From positions 1-64,000 of the forward strand of contig NZ_JAWZSQ010000012.1 of NCBI RefSeq assembly GCF_034096925.1: 64,000 nt of DNA. The letters are read 5' to 3'. How positions within the stretch are numbered: the stretch's first letter is position 1; each line of letters opens with the position of its first letter. Below are positions 52,759 through 60,817 of the stretch, in pieces. This DNA is from Patulibacter defluvii (lineage in GTDB: Bacteria > Actinomycetota > Thermoleophilia > Solirubrobacterales > Solirubrobacteraceae). A program made the position numbers and the translations under genes. The notes below the pieces were generated by a model. It was given only the letters and a program-made list of their open reading frames with translations. It was not told the origin of the DNA and searched no databases.

Positions 52759-53717
52759 TCGTCGGTCCAGCCGCTGGCCCGCCGGCAGAGGTCCCAGAGC
52801 GCGGCCCGCTCGGCCGCGCTCTCGCGGGTCCGGCGCAGGCGGTGCGTCGGCCGTCGCCGCCGGTCGTGCCAGAAGCCGCCGCTGGCGAGCTCGTCGGCGG
52901 GCGCGCCGGCCAGCCAGACGATCGTGTCCGCGGCCTGCTCGGCCGTGCGCAGCAGCGGGCCCATCAGCCGGTGGAAGCCGGGCAGCGCGTCGCGGACGCC
53001 GCCGGTGTCGGCCCAGCCGGGGTGCATCGCGTGGGCGGCGACGCCGGTGCCCCGCCAGCGGGCGGCCCACTGCTCGGCCAGCACCACCTCGGCGCGCTTG
53101 GTGCGGGCGTAGACCGCCGCCGGCCGGTAGCGGCCGGACGCGCTGGTCGGATCGGCGACGTCGAGCCGCTGGGCGTACATGCCGCCGGACGAGACGACGA
53201 TCATCCGCGCCGGGGCGGCGGCCCGCAGGACCGGCTCGAGCAGCGCGGTCAGCAGGAACGGCCCCAGCACGTTGACCGCGAACGCCAGCTCGTGACCCTC
53301 CGCGGTCAGGGTCCGCTCGGGCGGCATCACGCCCGCGTCGTGGACCAGCAGCCGGATCGGGGCGCCGCCCGCGGTCAGGCGCGCGGCGAGCGCGCGGACG
53401 TCGGCCAGCCGGCCGAGGTCGCAGCGCTCGAAGCGGACGTCGGCGCCGCCGGCTTCGGCGGCGATCGTGCGGGCGGCGTCCGCGCCCCGCTGCGGGTCGC
53501 GCCCGACGATCACGACGGTGGCGCCGAGCCGGGCGATCCCGCTGGCCGCGGCCCGGCCGATGCCCGCGGTCCCGCCGGTCACCAGCGCGGTCTGCCCGGA
53601 CAGCGAGAGCGGATCGGCGGGCCAGCCGTCCAGCCGGCGGCGGACGGCGAGGCCGATCCGCGTGTAGCCGGGGACGACGGAGCGGTCGAGCAGGCGGTCG
53701 AGGGCGGCGGCGAGCAT
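52731..53717 (-). CDS. Short-chain dehydrogenase/reductase (DHRS12-like)
   Basis: A 328-aa oxidoreductase. The NAD(P)-binding motif is 'ALVTGGTAGIGRAAASGIAR', the adenine-ring motif region 'LVHDAGVM' replaces the usual NNAG, and the catalytic Ser is in 'IVVSSGG' with Tyr/Lys in 'YARTKRAEV'. The N-terminal 35 residues are an extra amphipathic stretch ('LDRLLDRSVVPGYTRIGLAV') as in DHRS12-type SDRs. The substrate is unknown. Its 3' end overlaps the tetR gene on the opposite strand. Confidence 0.85.
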   Translation of the reverse strand: MLAAALDRLLDRSVVPGYTRIGLAVRRRLDGWPADPLSLSGQTALVTGGTAGIGRAAASGIARLGATVVIVGRDPQRGADAARTIAAEAGGADVRFERCDLGRLADVRALAARLTAGGAPIRLLVHDAGVMPPERTLTAEGHELAFAVNVLGPFLLTALLEPVLRAAAPARMIVVSSGGMYAQRLDVADPTSASGRYRPAAVYARTKRAEVVLAEQWAARWRGTGVAAHAMHPGWADTGGVRDALPGFHRLMGPLLRTAEQAADTIVWLAGAPADELASGGFWHDRRRRPTHRLRRTRESAAERAALWDLCRRASGWTDDQAVAGRSS

Positions 53718-53788
53718 CACGGGGGCGGAGCGGCGGGGCCGGTCACCCGACCCTACGCCGGCCGCCCCCGTCCGGATGCCCCTCCGGC

Positions 53789-54574
53789 CTAGGAGGCGGA
53801 GCCGCCGGGGGCGGGGGCGCCGTAGCCGGCGGGACCGTCGCCGCCCGGAGCCCCGGGACCGCCGCCACCGTCCGGACCGCCGGGGCCGCCCCGGTGGCCC
53901 CCGCGGTGGCCGAACCCGGGACCGCCGCCGAAGCCGAGGCCGGGACCGCGCTTGCCGCCGCGCTCGGGCAGGTTCTTCTCCAGCGCCTTCTCGACGTCGG
54001 CCTGGCTCTTGCCCAGCGCCTTCGCGAGGGCGGCGGCCAGCGCCGTGCGGCGCTGCTCGGCCTTCGCCTCGTGCTGCTTCTCGAGGTCGGCGAAGGCGGC
54101 GGTGACCTTCGCCTCGTCGATCCCGAGCTGCTTGGCCAGGGCCTTGGCGAAGGCCGCGCGGGCGGCGGTCCGGTCGGCCTCGCTGGGCCGCTCGCCGGGC
54201 GCCGCGCCTCGCTTCGGCCGCAGGTCGTCGTCCTTGCGCAGGGCCTGGAGCGCGCTGCGCAGCTTCTCGCTGCTGACGCCGAGCGCCTTCGCCAGCTCCG
54301 CGCCCGGCGCGCCGCGCTCGGGACGGTCGTCGGCCAGCTGCGAGCGGACGTCGCCGAGCGCCGCGCGCAGCTTCTCGCTGCTGACGCCGAGATCCTTGGC
54401 GAGGGCGGAGAAGCGCTCCTGGCCGCGCTCGCGCCACTGCTGGCGCTGGGCGGTCGAGGGCGCGTCGCCCTTCTCCGGGGTCGAGTCGGCGCCGGCCTGG
54501 GTGATGACGGTGGCGGCGCCGCCCGCCAGCGCCCCGGTGGCGAGCAGGGCCGTGGCCTTCAGTCGAACGGTCAT
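53789..54574 (-). CDS. Secreted helical-repeat protein with Gly-rich tail
   Basis: A 261-aa exported protein. The signal peptide is 'ATALLATGALAGGAATVITQ'. Four related helical repeats follow: 'LAKDLGVSSEKLRAALGDV', 'LAKALGVSSEKLRSALQAL', 'LAKQLGIDEAKVTAAFADL' and 'LAKALGKSQADVEKALEKN'. Residues of about 205-261 are a low-complexity Gly/Pro/His/Arg tail. The L-A-K-x-L-G-x-S repeat is a common theme in small secreted actinobacterial proteins, but I know no function. AAGGA precedes the ATG. It lies between the SDR gene and the ABC permease gene on the same strand, with its own spacer. Confidence 0.78.
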   Translation of the reverse strand: MTVRLKATALLATGALAGGAATVITQAGADSTPEKGDAPSTAQRQQWRERGQERFSALAKDLGVSSEKLRAALGDVRSQLADDRPERGAPGAELAKALGVSSEKLRSALQALRKDDDLRPKRGAAPGERPSEADRTAARAAFAKALAKQLGIDEAKVTAAFADLEKQHEAKAEQRRTALAAALAKALGKSQADVEKALEKNLPERGGKRGPGLGFGGGPGFGHRGGHRGGPGGPDGGGGPGAPGGDGPAGYGAPAPGGSAS

Positions 54575-54693
54575 GGTGTCCTTCGCGTCGTGGGCACGAT
54601 CGCCAACGACCGTACGCCGCCCGCCTCAACCGATCCCGAGGGTTGCCGAAGAACCCTTCTTCGGTTCGGTCGACGGCGAACGGCGTCCGTCGC

Positions 54694-55875
54694 TCAGGTG
54701 CTCCGCAGCGCCTCGACCGGCGACAGCCGCGCCGCCCGCACCGCCGGGTAGAGGCCGGCCGCGGCGCCGATCGCCAGCGCCGCCCCCAGCCCGCCGGCCA
54801 GCGCCTCGGGCGGGACCACCGCCTGCCAGCCGCGCTGGTCGGCGTAGACCGTCGTCACCACCGCCCCCAGCGCGACCCCCGAGAGCCCGCCGATCCCGGA
54901 CAGCAGCAGCGACTCGCCGAGGAACTGGACCCGCACGTGGCCGCGGGTGGCGCCGAGCGCCCGCCGCAGGCCGATCTCGCTGCGCCGCTCCAGGACCGAG
55001 ATCACCATCGTGTTCGCGATCCCGATCCCGCCGACCAGCAGCGCCACCGCCCCGAGCCCGAGGAAGAGCCCGGTGAAGGCGTCGTCGGCGGCGGCCCGGG
55101 CGGCGAGCGCGTCGGAGGGCCGGCTGACGTCGACCTCCTCCGGGTTGGCCGGGTTGGCGGTCGCCGCGAGCAGGCTCGCGACCCGCGCGACCGCGGCCGG
55201 CGCGGCCCGCACGTAGACCAGCGTCGCCGAGCGCTCGGCGCCCAGGTAGCGGGCCGCCGCGTCGTAGCCGATCAGGGCCGAGCGGTCGAGGTCGGGCGCC
55301 AGCGGCAGCGAGGCCATGATCCCGATCACCGCGTACCAGCGGCCGGCGATGTAGACCGGCCGGCCGGGGCGGTCGATCCCCAGCCGCTCGGCCGCGACCG
55401 CGCCCAGCACCACCGCCGGCCCGCGGGCGTTGGCGGCGTTGAGGAAGCGGCCGCGCAGCATCCGGCCCCGCATCGTCGCCAGCAGCGAGGGATCGGCGGC
55501 CTGGACGCTCAGGCCGCCGGTCTCGTCGGGGTCGATCCGGTCGCTGCGGCGGACGGTCGCGTCGTTGAGGCCGCGGACGGTCGAGACCCGCGCGACGCCG
55601 GCGATCCGCCGCATCGAGCCCGCGGCGGTCAGCGGCAGCGTGGCGTCGTCGCCGCCCAGCGTCTGGCCGGGCGCGGCGGTCAGCAGGTCGGTGCCGAGCG
55701 CGTCGAGCTGGCGCACCAGGCCCTCGCGCGAGGAGGCGGAGAGCCCGAGGACGCCCACCAGGCTGGCGATCCCGATCGCGATCCCGAGCGCCGAGAGCAG
55801 CGTCCGCACCCGCCGCGAGCGGAGCCCCGCCGCGGCGACCCGCAGGACGTCGGCGGGCAGCAGGCCGCCCCTCAC
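54694..55875 (-). CDS. MacB/FtsX-family ABC permease
   Basis: A 393-aa membrane protein. The N-terminal TM 'TLLSALGIAIGIASLVGVLG' is followed by a large extracytoplasmic MacB-type domain (about 45-255) and three C-terminal TMs including 'FLGLGAVALLVGGIGIANTM' and 'SEIGLRRALGATRGHVRVQF', the FtsX signature. It pairs with the ATPase (GTGA overlap) and adaptor encoded upstream, forming a MacAB-like efflux or mechanotransmission complex. As this organism appears to lack an outer membrane, the likely role is lipoprotein, peptide or antibiotic handling at the envelope. Confidence 0.88.
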   Translation of the reverse strand: MRGGLLPADVLRVAAAGLRSRRVRTLLSALGIAIGIASLVGVLGLSASSREGLVRQLDALGTDLLTAAPGQTLGGDDATLPLTAAGSMRRIAGVARVSTVRGLNDATVRRSDRIDPDETGGLSVQAADPSLLATMRGRMLRGRFLNAANARGPAVVLGAVAAERLGIDRPGRPVYIAGRWYAVIGIMASLPLAPDLDRSALIGYDAAARYLGAERSATLVYVRAAPAAVARVASLLAATANPANPEEVDVSRPSDALAARAAADDAFTGLFLGLGAVALLVGGIGIANTMVISVLERRSEIGLRRALGATRGHVRVQFLGESLLLSGIGGLSGVALGAVVTTVYADQRGWQAVVPPEALAGGLGAALAIGAAAGLYPAVRAARLSPVEALRST

Positions 55876-56543
55876 GACGCGTCCTCCACCAGGCGCCCGT
55901 CGTGGATCGTGACCCGCCGCGGCAGCTGGGCGGCGAGCTGTCCGTCGTGGGTGATGACCACGATCGTCGTCCCGGCCTCGTTCAGCGCCCGCAGCAGCGC
56001 GACCACCGCCGCGCCCGAGCGCGAGTCGAGGTTGCCGGTCGGCTCGTCGGCGAAGACGATCGCCGGTCGGGCCACCAGCGCCCGCGCGATCGCCACCCGC
56101 TGGCGCTCGCCGCCGGACAGCTCGTTCGGGCGGTGGAGCGCGCGGCGGCCGATCCCGACCCGCTCGAGCGCGATCCGCGCCGCCGCCAGCCGCTCGCGGG
56201 CCGGGGTCGCGGTGTAGAGCAGGCCGTGGGCGACGTTCTCCAGCGCGGTGACCCCGTCGAGCAGGAAGAACTGCTGGAAGACGAAGCCGATCCGGCGGGC
56301 CCGCAGCGCGGCGAGGGCGCGGTCGCCGAGGGTCGCCACGTCGTGGCCGTCGAGCCGCACCCGGCCGCTGCTCGGCCGTTCGAGGGTGCCCATGATGTGC
56401 AGCAGCGTCGACTTGCCGGAGCCCGAGGGGCCGACGACCGCGGCCAGCTCGCCGGCGTCGATCCGCAGCGTCACGTCGTCGAGCGCGCGGACGCCGCCGG
56501 GGTAGGTCTTGCCGACGCCGTCGAGGGCGAGGACGGCGCTCAT
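55872..56543 (-). CDS. ABC ATPase (LolD/MacB-type)
   Basis: A 223-aa ATPase. Walker A is 'VVGPSGSGKSTLLHIMGTLE', the signature 'NELSGGERQRVAIARALVAR', Walker B 'IVFADEPTGNLD', and the switch His is in 'TIVVITHD'. The family specificity motif 'RIGFVFQQFFLLDGVTALEN' is typical of LolD/MacB/FtsE-like proteins. Both ends overlap neighbours by 4 bases (ATGA with the adaptor gene, GTGA with the permease gene), so stoichiometric synthesis with its partners is expected. Confidence 0.93.
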   Translation of the reverse strand: MSAVLALDGVGKTYPGGVRALDDVTLRIDAGELAAVVGPSGSGKSTLLHIMGTLERPSSGRVRLDGHDVATLGDRALAALRARRIGFVFQQFFLLDGVTALENVAHGLLYTATPARERLAAARIALERVGIGRRALHRPNELSGGERQRVAIARALVARPAIVFADEPTGNLDSRSGAAVVALLRALNEAGTTIVVITHDGQLAAQLPRRVTIHDGRLVEDAS

Positions 56544-57802
56544 CGCGGCACCACCACCCGCTCGCCGGGTCGCAGCGCGCCGTCGATCTCGACGTAGCCG
56601 TCGGCGAAGACGCCGGTCTCGACCGCCACCAGCCGACCGCCGGGACGCTCGACCGCGTAGCGGCCGCCGCCGCGCGCGACCAGCGCCGTGATCGGCACGC
56701 TGAGCGCGTCGCGGGCCGCCTCGGTGGCGACCGAGATCGTCACCGGCGCCCGGTCGAGCCCGCTGCTGCGGGCCAGCCGTCCGCGCAGCCGCACCCGCAG
56801 CGCGACGGTCGCGTCGCCGCCCTCCTGGCCGGCGCGGGCGACCCGGCCGACCCGCTCGACGACGCCGCGGGCGACGTCGCCGTCGGGCAGGGTCACCTCG
56901 ACCCGGTCGCCGCGGTCGACCGATCCCTGGCGGCCGGCGTCGAGCCGCCCGCTGACGACCCGGCGGGTGCTGGAGATCGCGGTCAGCGCCCCGCCGCCGG
57001 AGCCGCTGCCCGCGCCCTCGCCGCCGTTCCCGCCACCGCCGCCACCCGACCCGTCGCCGCCGGCGGTCGGCCCGCTGACGTGGTCGCCGACCGCGGCCGC
57101 GTGGCTGCCGACCCGGATCGGCCCGTCGGCGAACAGCAGCTCGCCGAGCGCCACCCGGCCGCTCTGCTCGACGTCGCGCGCGTCCTGCCAGCGGCGGACC
57201 GCGGCGGTCGTCGCGGCCGACCACTCGCCGTCGGCGACGATCGCGCGGTAGGGATCGTGGCCGAGCGCGATCAGGTTGCGCTGGAGCTGGCGGACGTCGG
57301 GTCCGTCGGAGACCCCGGCCCCAAGGTCGCGGTACATCGGCAGCGCCCCGAACATCACGATCGCCGTCGGCCGGCCGTCGATCGAGACCAGCGAGCGGCC
57401 GCGGCCGAGCACCGCGCCCTCGGCCGCGATCCGGGTCACGGTGCCGGTCGCGGGGGCAGCGACATCGCGGGCGCCGGCGAACTCGAGCGTGCCGTCGACG
57501 TCCTGGCGGTCGACCAGGTCGCGGCGCTCGACCGTCGCGGTACCGGTCGCCACCCCGCGGGCGGTCGCGGCCGCCGGCGGCGGGGCGCCGTCGCGGGTCA
57601 GCAGCCAGGCCGCCCCGCCGGCGGCCAGCAGCAGCGCGCCGACGGCGGCCACCCGGCGGCCACGGCGCGGGCCGGGGCCCGGGTCGTCGAGCGCCGGCAC
57701 CGGCGGACCGCCGTCCTCCGGGAGCGCCGTCGGCGGCTCGTCCTCGACCCGCAGCGCGGCGGTCGGCGCCTCCAGCCGACCGCCGGCGTCGGACAGGCTC
57801 AC
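56540..57802 (-). CDS. Efflux adaptor (HlyD/MacA-like) with peptidoglycan-binding domain
   Basis: A 420-aa membrane-anchored adaptor. A cytoplasmic N-terminus (1-45) leads to a single TM 'VAAVGALLLAAGGAAWLL'. The extracellular part has a barrel-sandwich start ('DVAAPATGTVTRIAAEGAVL'), a PG_binding_1-like domain ('GPDVRQLQRNLIALGHD', 'SAATTAAVRRWQDA'), a glycine-rich flexible segment, and a beta-barrel ending 'GALRPGERVVVPR'. It links the ABC pump to the cell wall. The GTG start overlaps the lipoprotein stop (GTGA). This adaptor type is common in actinobacterial MacAB-like systems. Confidence 0.85.
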   Translation of the reverse strand: MSLSDAGGRLEAPTAALRVEDEPPTALPEDGGPPVPALDDPGPGPRRGRRVAAVGALLLAAGGAAWLLTRDGAPPPAAATARGVATGTATVERRDLVDRQDVDGTLEFAGARDVAAPATGTVTRIAAEGAVLGRGRSLVSIDGRPTAIVMFGALPMYRDLGAGVSDGPDVRQLQRNLIALGHDPYRAIVADGEWSAATTAAVRRWQDARDVEQSGRVALGELLFADGPIRVGSHAAAVGDHVSGPTAGGDGSGGGGGGNGGEGAGSGSGGGALTAISSTRRVVSGRLDAGRQGSVDRGDRVEVTLPDGDVARGVVERVGRVARAGQEGGDATVALRVRLRGRLARSSGLDRAPVTISVATEAARDALSVPITALVARGGGRYAVERPGGRLVAVETGVFADGYVEIDGALRPGERVVVPR

Positions 57803-58389
57803 GGCTCGCTCCCGACCGCCATCGCCGGCTTCGCCCCGCCGGGGCCCTCGCCGAGAAGCTCGTGGCAGGCCTCGTCGGCCCGCTTGAAGCGCGGCGAGTC
57901 GGGCCGCGGGCCGCCGCCGGCCTTGCCCTTCGGTCCGCCGATCCGCATCGTCACCGCGCCGTCGCCGCTGAACTGCGGGTCGGGCATGTCGACGCCCTTC
58001 TGGCGCATGCAGCGCGTGTAGCGCAGGAAGCGGTCGCGCATCTTCGCCTGCTCGGCGGGGGAGGGCGGCGGCCCGGCGCCCTCCTGCAGGAACTTCTGGC
58101 AGGCCTTGTCGGCGGCCTGCATCTTGCCGTCGTCGGGGCCGTCGCGTCCGGCCCGCTTCGAGGTGATCGCGATCCCGCCGTTGCCCTGGCGCTTCGGGTC
58201 GGGCATGTCGACGCCGTGCTCGCGCATGCACTTGGCGAACTTCAGCGCGCCGTCGTAGGCGCGGTCGGCCTGGGCGGTCGGGTCGTCCTTGGCGTCGGCG
58301 CCGCAGGCGGCCAGCGTGGCCGCGCAGAGCGCGACGGCGGCAAGCCGCGCCAGCCGCGCGGGGGTGGGGGTCGTGCGGAGGAGCTGCAT
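57799..58389 (-). CDS. Lipoprotein with duplicated Cys-Met motif
   Basis: A 196-aa lipoprotein. The lipobox is 'ALCAATLAAC', with the acylated Cys at about residue 29. The mature part is an internal duplication: 'FAKCMREHGVDMPDP...ADKACQKFL' and 'YTRCMRQKGVDMPDP...ADEACHELL', each with two Cys that could pair. This repeat is frequent in small actinobacterial lipoproteins near ABC exporters; its role is not known, possibly ligand capture. It overlaps the adaptor gene by 4 bases and lies 69 bases downstream of the sensor kinase gene. Confidence 0.85.
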   Translation of the reverse strand: MQLLRTTPTPARLARLAAVALCAATLAACGADAKDDPTAQADRAYDGALKFAKCMREHGVDMPDPKRQGNGGIAITSKRAGRDGPDDGKMQAADKACQKFLQEGAGPPPSPAEQAKMRDRFLRYTRCMRQKGVDMPDPQFSGDGAVTMRIGGPKGKAGGGPRPDSPRFKRADEACHELLGEGPGGAKPAMAVGSEP

Positions 58390-58458
58390 CGTCGCCCGAT
58401 CCCACCGCCCGCGGGTGAGGAGACGATGAGCCGCGCCGAGGACGCTCGTGAGCGGCGC

Positions 58459-60051
58459 CTAGGAATCCGCTGAGGACGGCGCCGCGACCGTCGGCAGCGT
58501 CAGCCGCAGCAGCGCCCCGCCGCCGGCGGCGTTGGCCGCCTCGACCCGCCCGTCGTGGCCCTCGGCGACGTGGCGGACGATCGCCAGCCCCAGCCCCGAC
58601 CCGGGCAGGCCGCGGGCGGCGGGGGCGCGCCAGAAGCGGTCGAAGACGTGCGGCAGGTCGCCGGGGTCGACGCCGGGGCCGTGGTCGCGGACGGTGACCG
58701 TCCCGTCGCGCACGTCGACCTCCACCGTCGCCCCGTCGGGGCTGAACTTGGCCGCGTTGTCGAGCAGGTTGGAGACCGCCCGCGTCAGCCGCATCCGCGA
58801 GCCGCGGACGACGGTCGGCGCCCGCTCAAGCGCGAACCGGACCCGCGGCGCGTTGCGCTGGGCGCGGGCGACGGCGTCGGCCACCAGCGCGTCGAGGTCG
58901 AGCTCCTCGGGCTCGTCGACCAGCTGCTCGCGCGGGCGCGCCAGGTCGACCAGGTCGCCGACCAGCACGGTCAGCTCCTCCAGCTGCCGGCGGACGTCGC
59001 CGAGCGCCGTCGCCCGCTCGTCCGCCGGAAGGTCGGGCGCCCGCTGCAGCAGCTCGATGTTCGCCCGCGCGCTGGTCAGCGGGGTCCGCAGCTCGTGCGA
59101 GGCGTCGGCCACCAGCGCCCGCTGGGCGTCGCGCGAGGCCTCCAGCGCGCCCAGCATCCGGTTGAAGGAGCGGGCCAGCCGCCCCAGCTCGTCCTCGCCG
59201 GGCTGATCGATCCGGTGGCCCAGGTCGCCGGTCTCCGTCACCTGCTCGGCGGCGTCGGTCAGCCGCGCGACCGGCCGCACCGTCGCCCGCGAGACGCCGA
59301 GCCCGAGCCCGCCGCCGACCACCAGCCCGCCGAGGCAGACGGCCAGCAGGATCCAGCGCAGGCGGGCGAGCGCGTCGTCGACCTCGGTCAGCGGCCGCGC
59401 CACCTGGAGCGCGCCGCCGAAGCCGTCGCGGACGGTCAGCACCCGCACGTGGCGGCCGCGGACGGTCTCGTCCCGCAGCAGCAGCTCGTCGTCGCCGCGG
59501 GCCACCGCGCGGGCGGCGCCGTCGACCGGCAGCATCGGCGCCGCCATCGTGCTGACCACCACGTCGCCGGTCGGCGTGACCACCTGGGCGACCCCGCTGG
59601 CGCCGCCCAGCTCGTCGCGGGGGACGCGGATCCGCAGCTGCGTGATCGGCTTGCCGGGCTCGCCGCCGACCCGCTCGACCTCGGCGCTGAGCGCGTCGAG
59701 CGCCTTGCGCCAGGCCCGCTCGCCGGCGGGGTCGTCGGCCCGCCGGCCCTTGGGATCGAGCAGCCGCAGCGCCGCCTCGGGACGGACGGCGGTGCGACCC
59801 GCGCGGCGGGCCCCCGTGGTCGCGCTCGGCGGCGACAGCGCGCCGTCGACGGCCCGCGGGTCGAGCGGGGCGTCGGCGGTCGCCGGCAGCGCGGGGGCCA
59901 CCGTCACCTGCGGGGCCAGCTGCTTGAGCGCGGTGTCGACCTGGTCGCGGAGGTTGCCCCGGACGACCGCGTAGGTGACCACCGACGCCAGCACGATCGC
60001 CAGCGAGACCGCGCCGGCGGTCAGCAGCACCAGGCGGCGGCGGAGGCTCAT
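58459..60051 (-). CDS. Sensor histidine kinase
   Basis: A 530-aa membrane kinase. TM1 ('VLLTAGAVSLAIVLASVVTY') and TM2 ('WILLAVCLGGLVVGGGLGLG', about 233-253) flank an extracellular sensor domain of about 195 residues. A HAMP domain follows, then HisKA with the phospho-acceptor His319 in 'LVADASHELRTPLTSARANI'. HATPase_c has the N box 'SNLLDNAAKFSP', G1 'DHGPGVDPGD' and G2 'GSGLGLAIVRHVAEGH'. It overlaps the response-regulator gene by 4 bases. It probably senses an envelope signal and controls the efflux genes immediately downstream. Confidence 0.95.
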   Translation of the reverse strand: MSLRRRLVLLTAGAVSLAIVLASVVTYAVVRGNLRDQVDTALKQLAPQVTVAPALPATADAPLDPRAVDGALSPPSATTGARRAGRTAVRPEAALRLLDPKGRRADDPAGERAWRKALDALSAEVERVGGEPGKPITQLRIRVPRDELGGASGVAQVVTPTGDVVVSTMAAPMLPVDGAARAVARGDDELLLRDETVRGRHVRVLTVRDGFGGALQVARPLTEVDDALARLRWILLAVCLGGLVVGGGLGLGVSRATVRPVARLTDAAEQVTETGDLGHRIDQPGEDELGRLARSFNRMLGALEASRDAQRALVADASHELRTPLTSARANIELLQRAPDLPADERATALGDVRRQLEELTVLVGDLVDLARPREQLVDEPEELDLDALVADAVARAQRNAPRVRFALERAPTVVRGSRMRLTRAVSNLLDNAAKFSPDGATVEVDVRDGTVTVRDHGPGVDPGDLPHVFDRFWRAPAARGLPGSGLGLAIVRHVAEGHDGRVEAANAAGGGALLRLTLPTVAAPSSADS

Positions 60052-60746
60052 CCGGCGCTCGCGGATCGGAGCACGTAGCCGACCCCGCGGACCGTGTGCA
60101 GCAGCCGCGGCTCGCCCTCCGCCTCGAGCTTGCGCCGCAGGTAGCCGACGTAGACCTGGAGCGCGTTCGAGGTCGGGCCGAAGTCGTAGCCCCAGACCGC
60201 CTCGAAGATCTGCTCGCGGGTCAGCACCTGCCGCGGGTGGCGGAGGAACAGCTCCAGCAGCAGGAACTCGGTCCGGGTCAGCTCGATCGGGCGCTCGCCG
60301 CGGGCGACCTCGTGGGCGCGCGGATCGAGGGTCAGGTCGTCGACCCGCAGCGGCCGCCGGTCGCCCTCGTCGCCGTCGGCGTCCCACTGCGAGCGCCGCA
60401 GCAGCGCCCGCAGCCGGGCCAGCAGCTCGTCGAGCTCGAACGGCTTCGGCAGGTAGTCGTCGGCGCCGGCGTCGAGCCCGTCGACGCGGTCGCCGAGCTG
60501 GTCGCGGGCGGTCAGCATCAGCACCGGCACGTGGTCGCCGGCCGCCCGCAGCCGGCGGCAGACCTCGAGCCCGTCGCAGCCGGGCATCATCACGTCGAGC
60601 AGCAGCACGTCGGCCGGCGTCGCCGCGTGCTGCTGGAGCGCCTCGATCCCGTCGGCGGCCAGCCGCACCGCGTAGCCCTCGTGGTGCAGCACCCGCTCGA
60701 GCGCCGTGCGGACCGCCGGCTCGTCGTCGACGACCAGGACCGTCAT
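60048..60746 (-). CDS. OmpR-family response regulator
   Basis: A 232-aa regulator. The receiver domain has acidic pocket 'DDE' (7-9), phospho-acceptor Asp51 in 'VLLLDVMMPG', Thr in 'LMLTARD' and Lys101 in 'LPKPFELDEL'. The winged-helix effector reads 'IELTRTEFLLLELFLRHPRQ', 'ALQVYVGYLRRKLEAEGEP' and 'LHTVRGVGYVL'. ATG 60755 would add three residues, and GGGAAG is better spaced for 60746. It is the first gene of a probable six-gene operon extending to 54694. Confidence 0.94.
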   Translation of the reverse strand: MTVLVVDDEPAVRTALERVLHHEGYAVRLAADGIEALQQHAATPADVLLLDVMMPGCDGLEVCRRLRAAGDHVPVLMLTARDQLGDRVDGLDAGADDYLPKPFELDELLARLRALLRRSQWDADGDEGDRRPLRVDDLTLDPRAHEVARGERPIELTRTEFLLLELFLRHPRQVLTREQIFEAVWGYDFGPTSNALQVYVGYLRRKLEAEGEPRLLHTVRGVGYVLRSASAG

Positions 60747-60817
60747 GGCCGCCATCTTCCCGCAGCATTGTGAGAGCCGTGTGAGCGGCGCGGAGGCCCG
60801 CGCCGCTCCGGCCCGGC

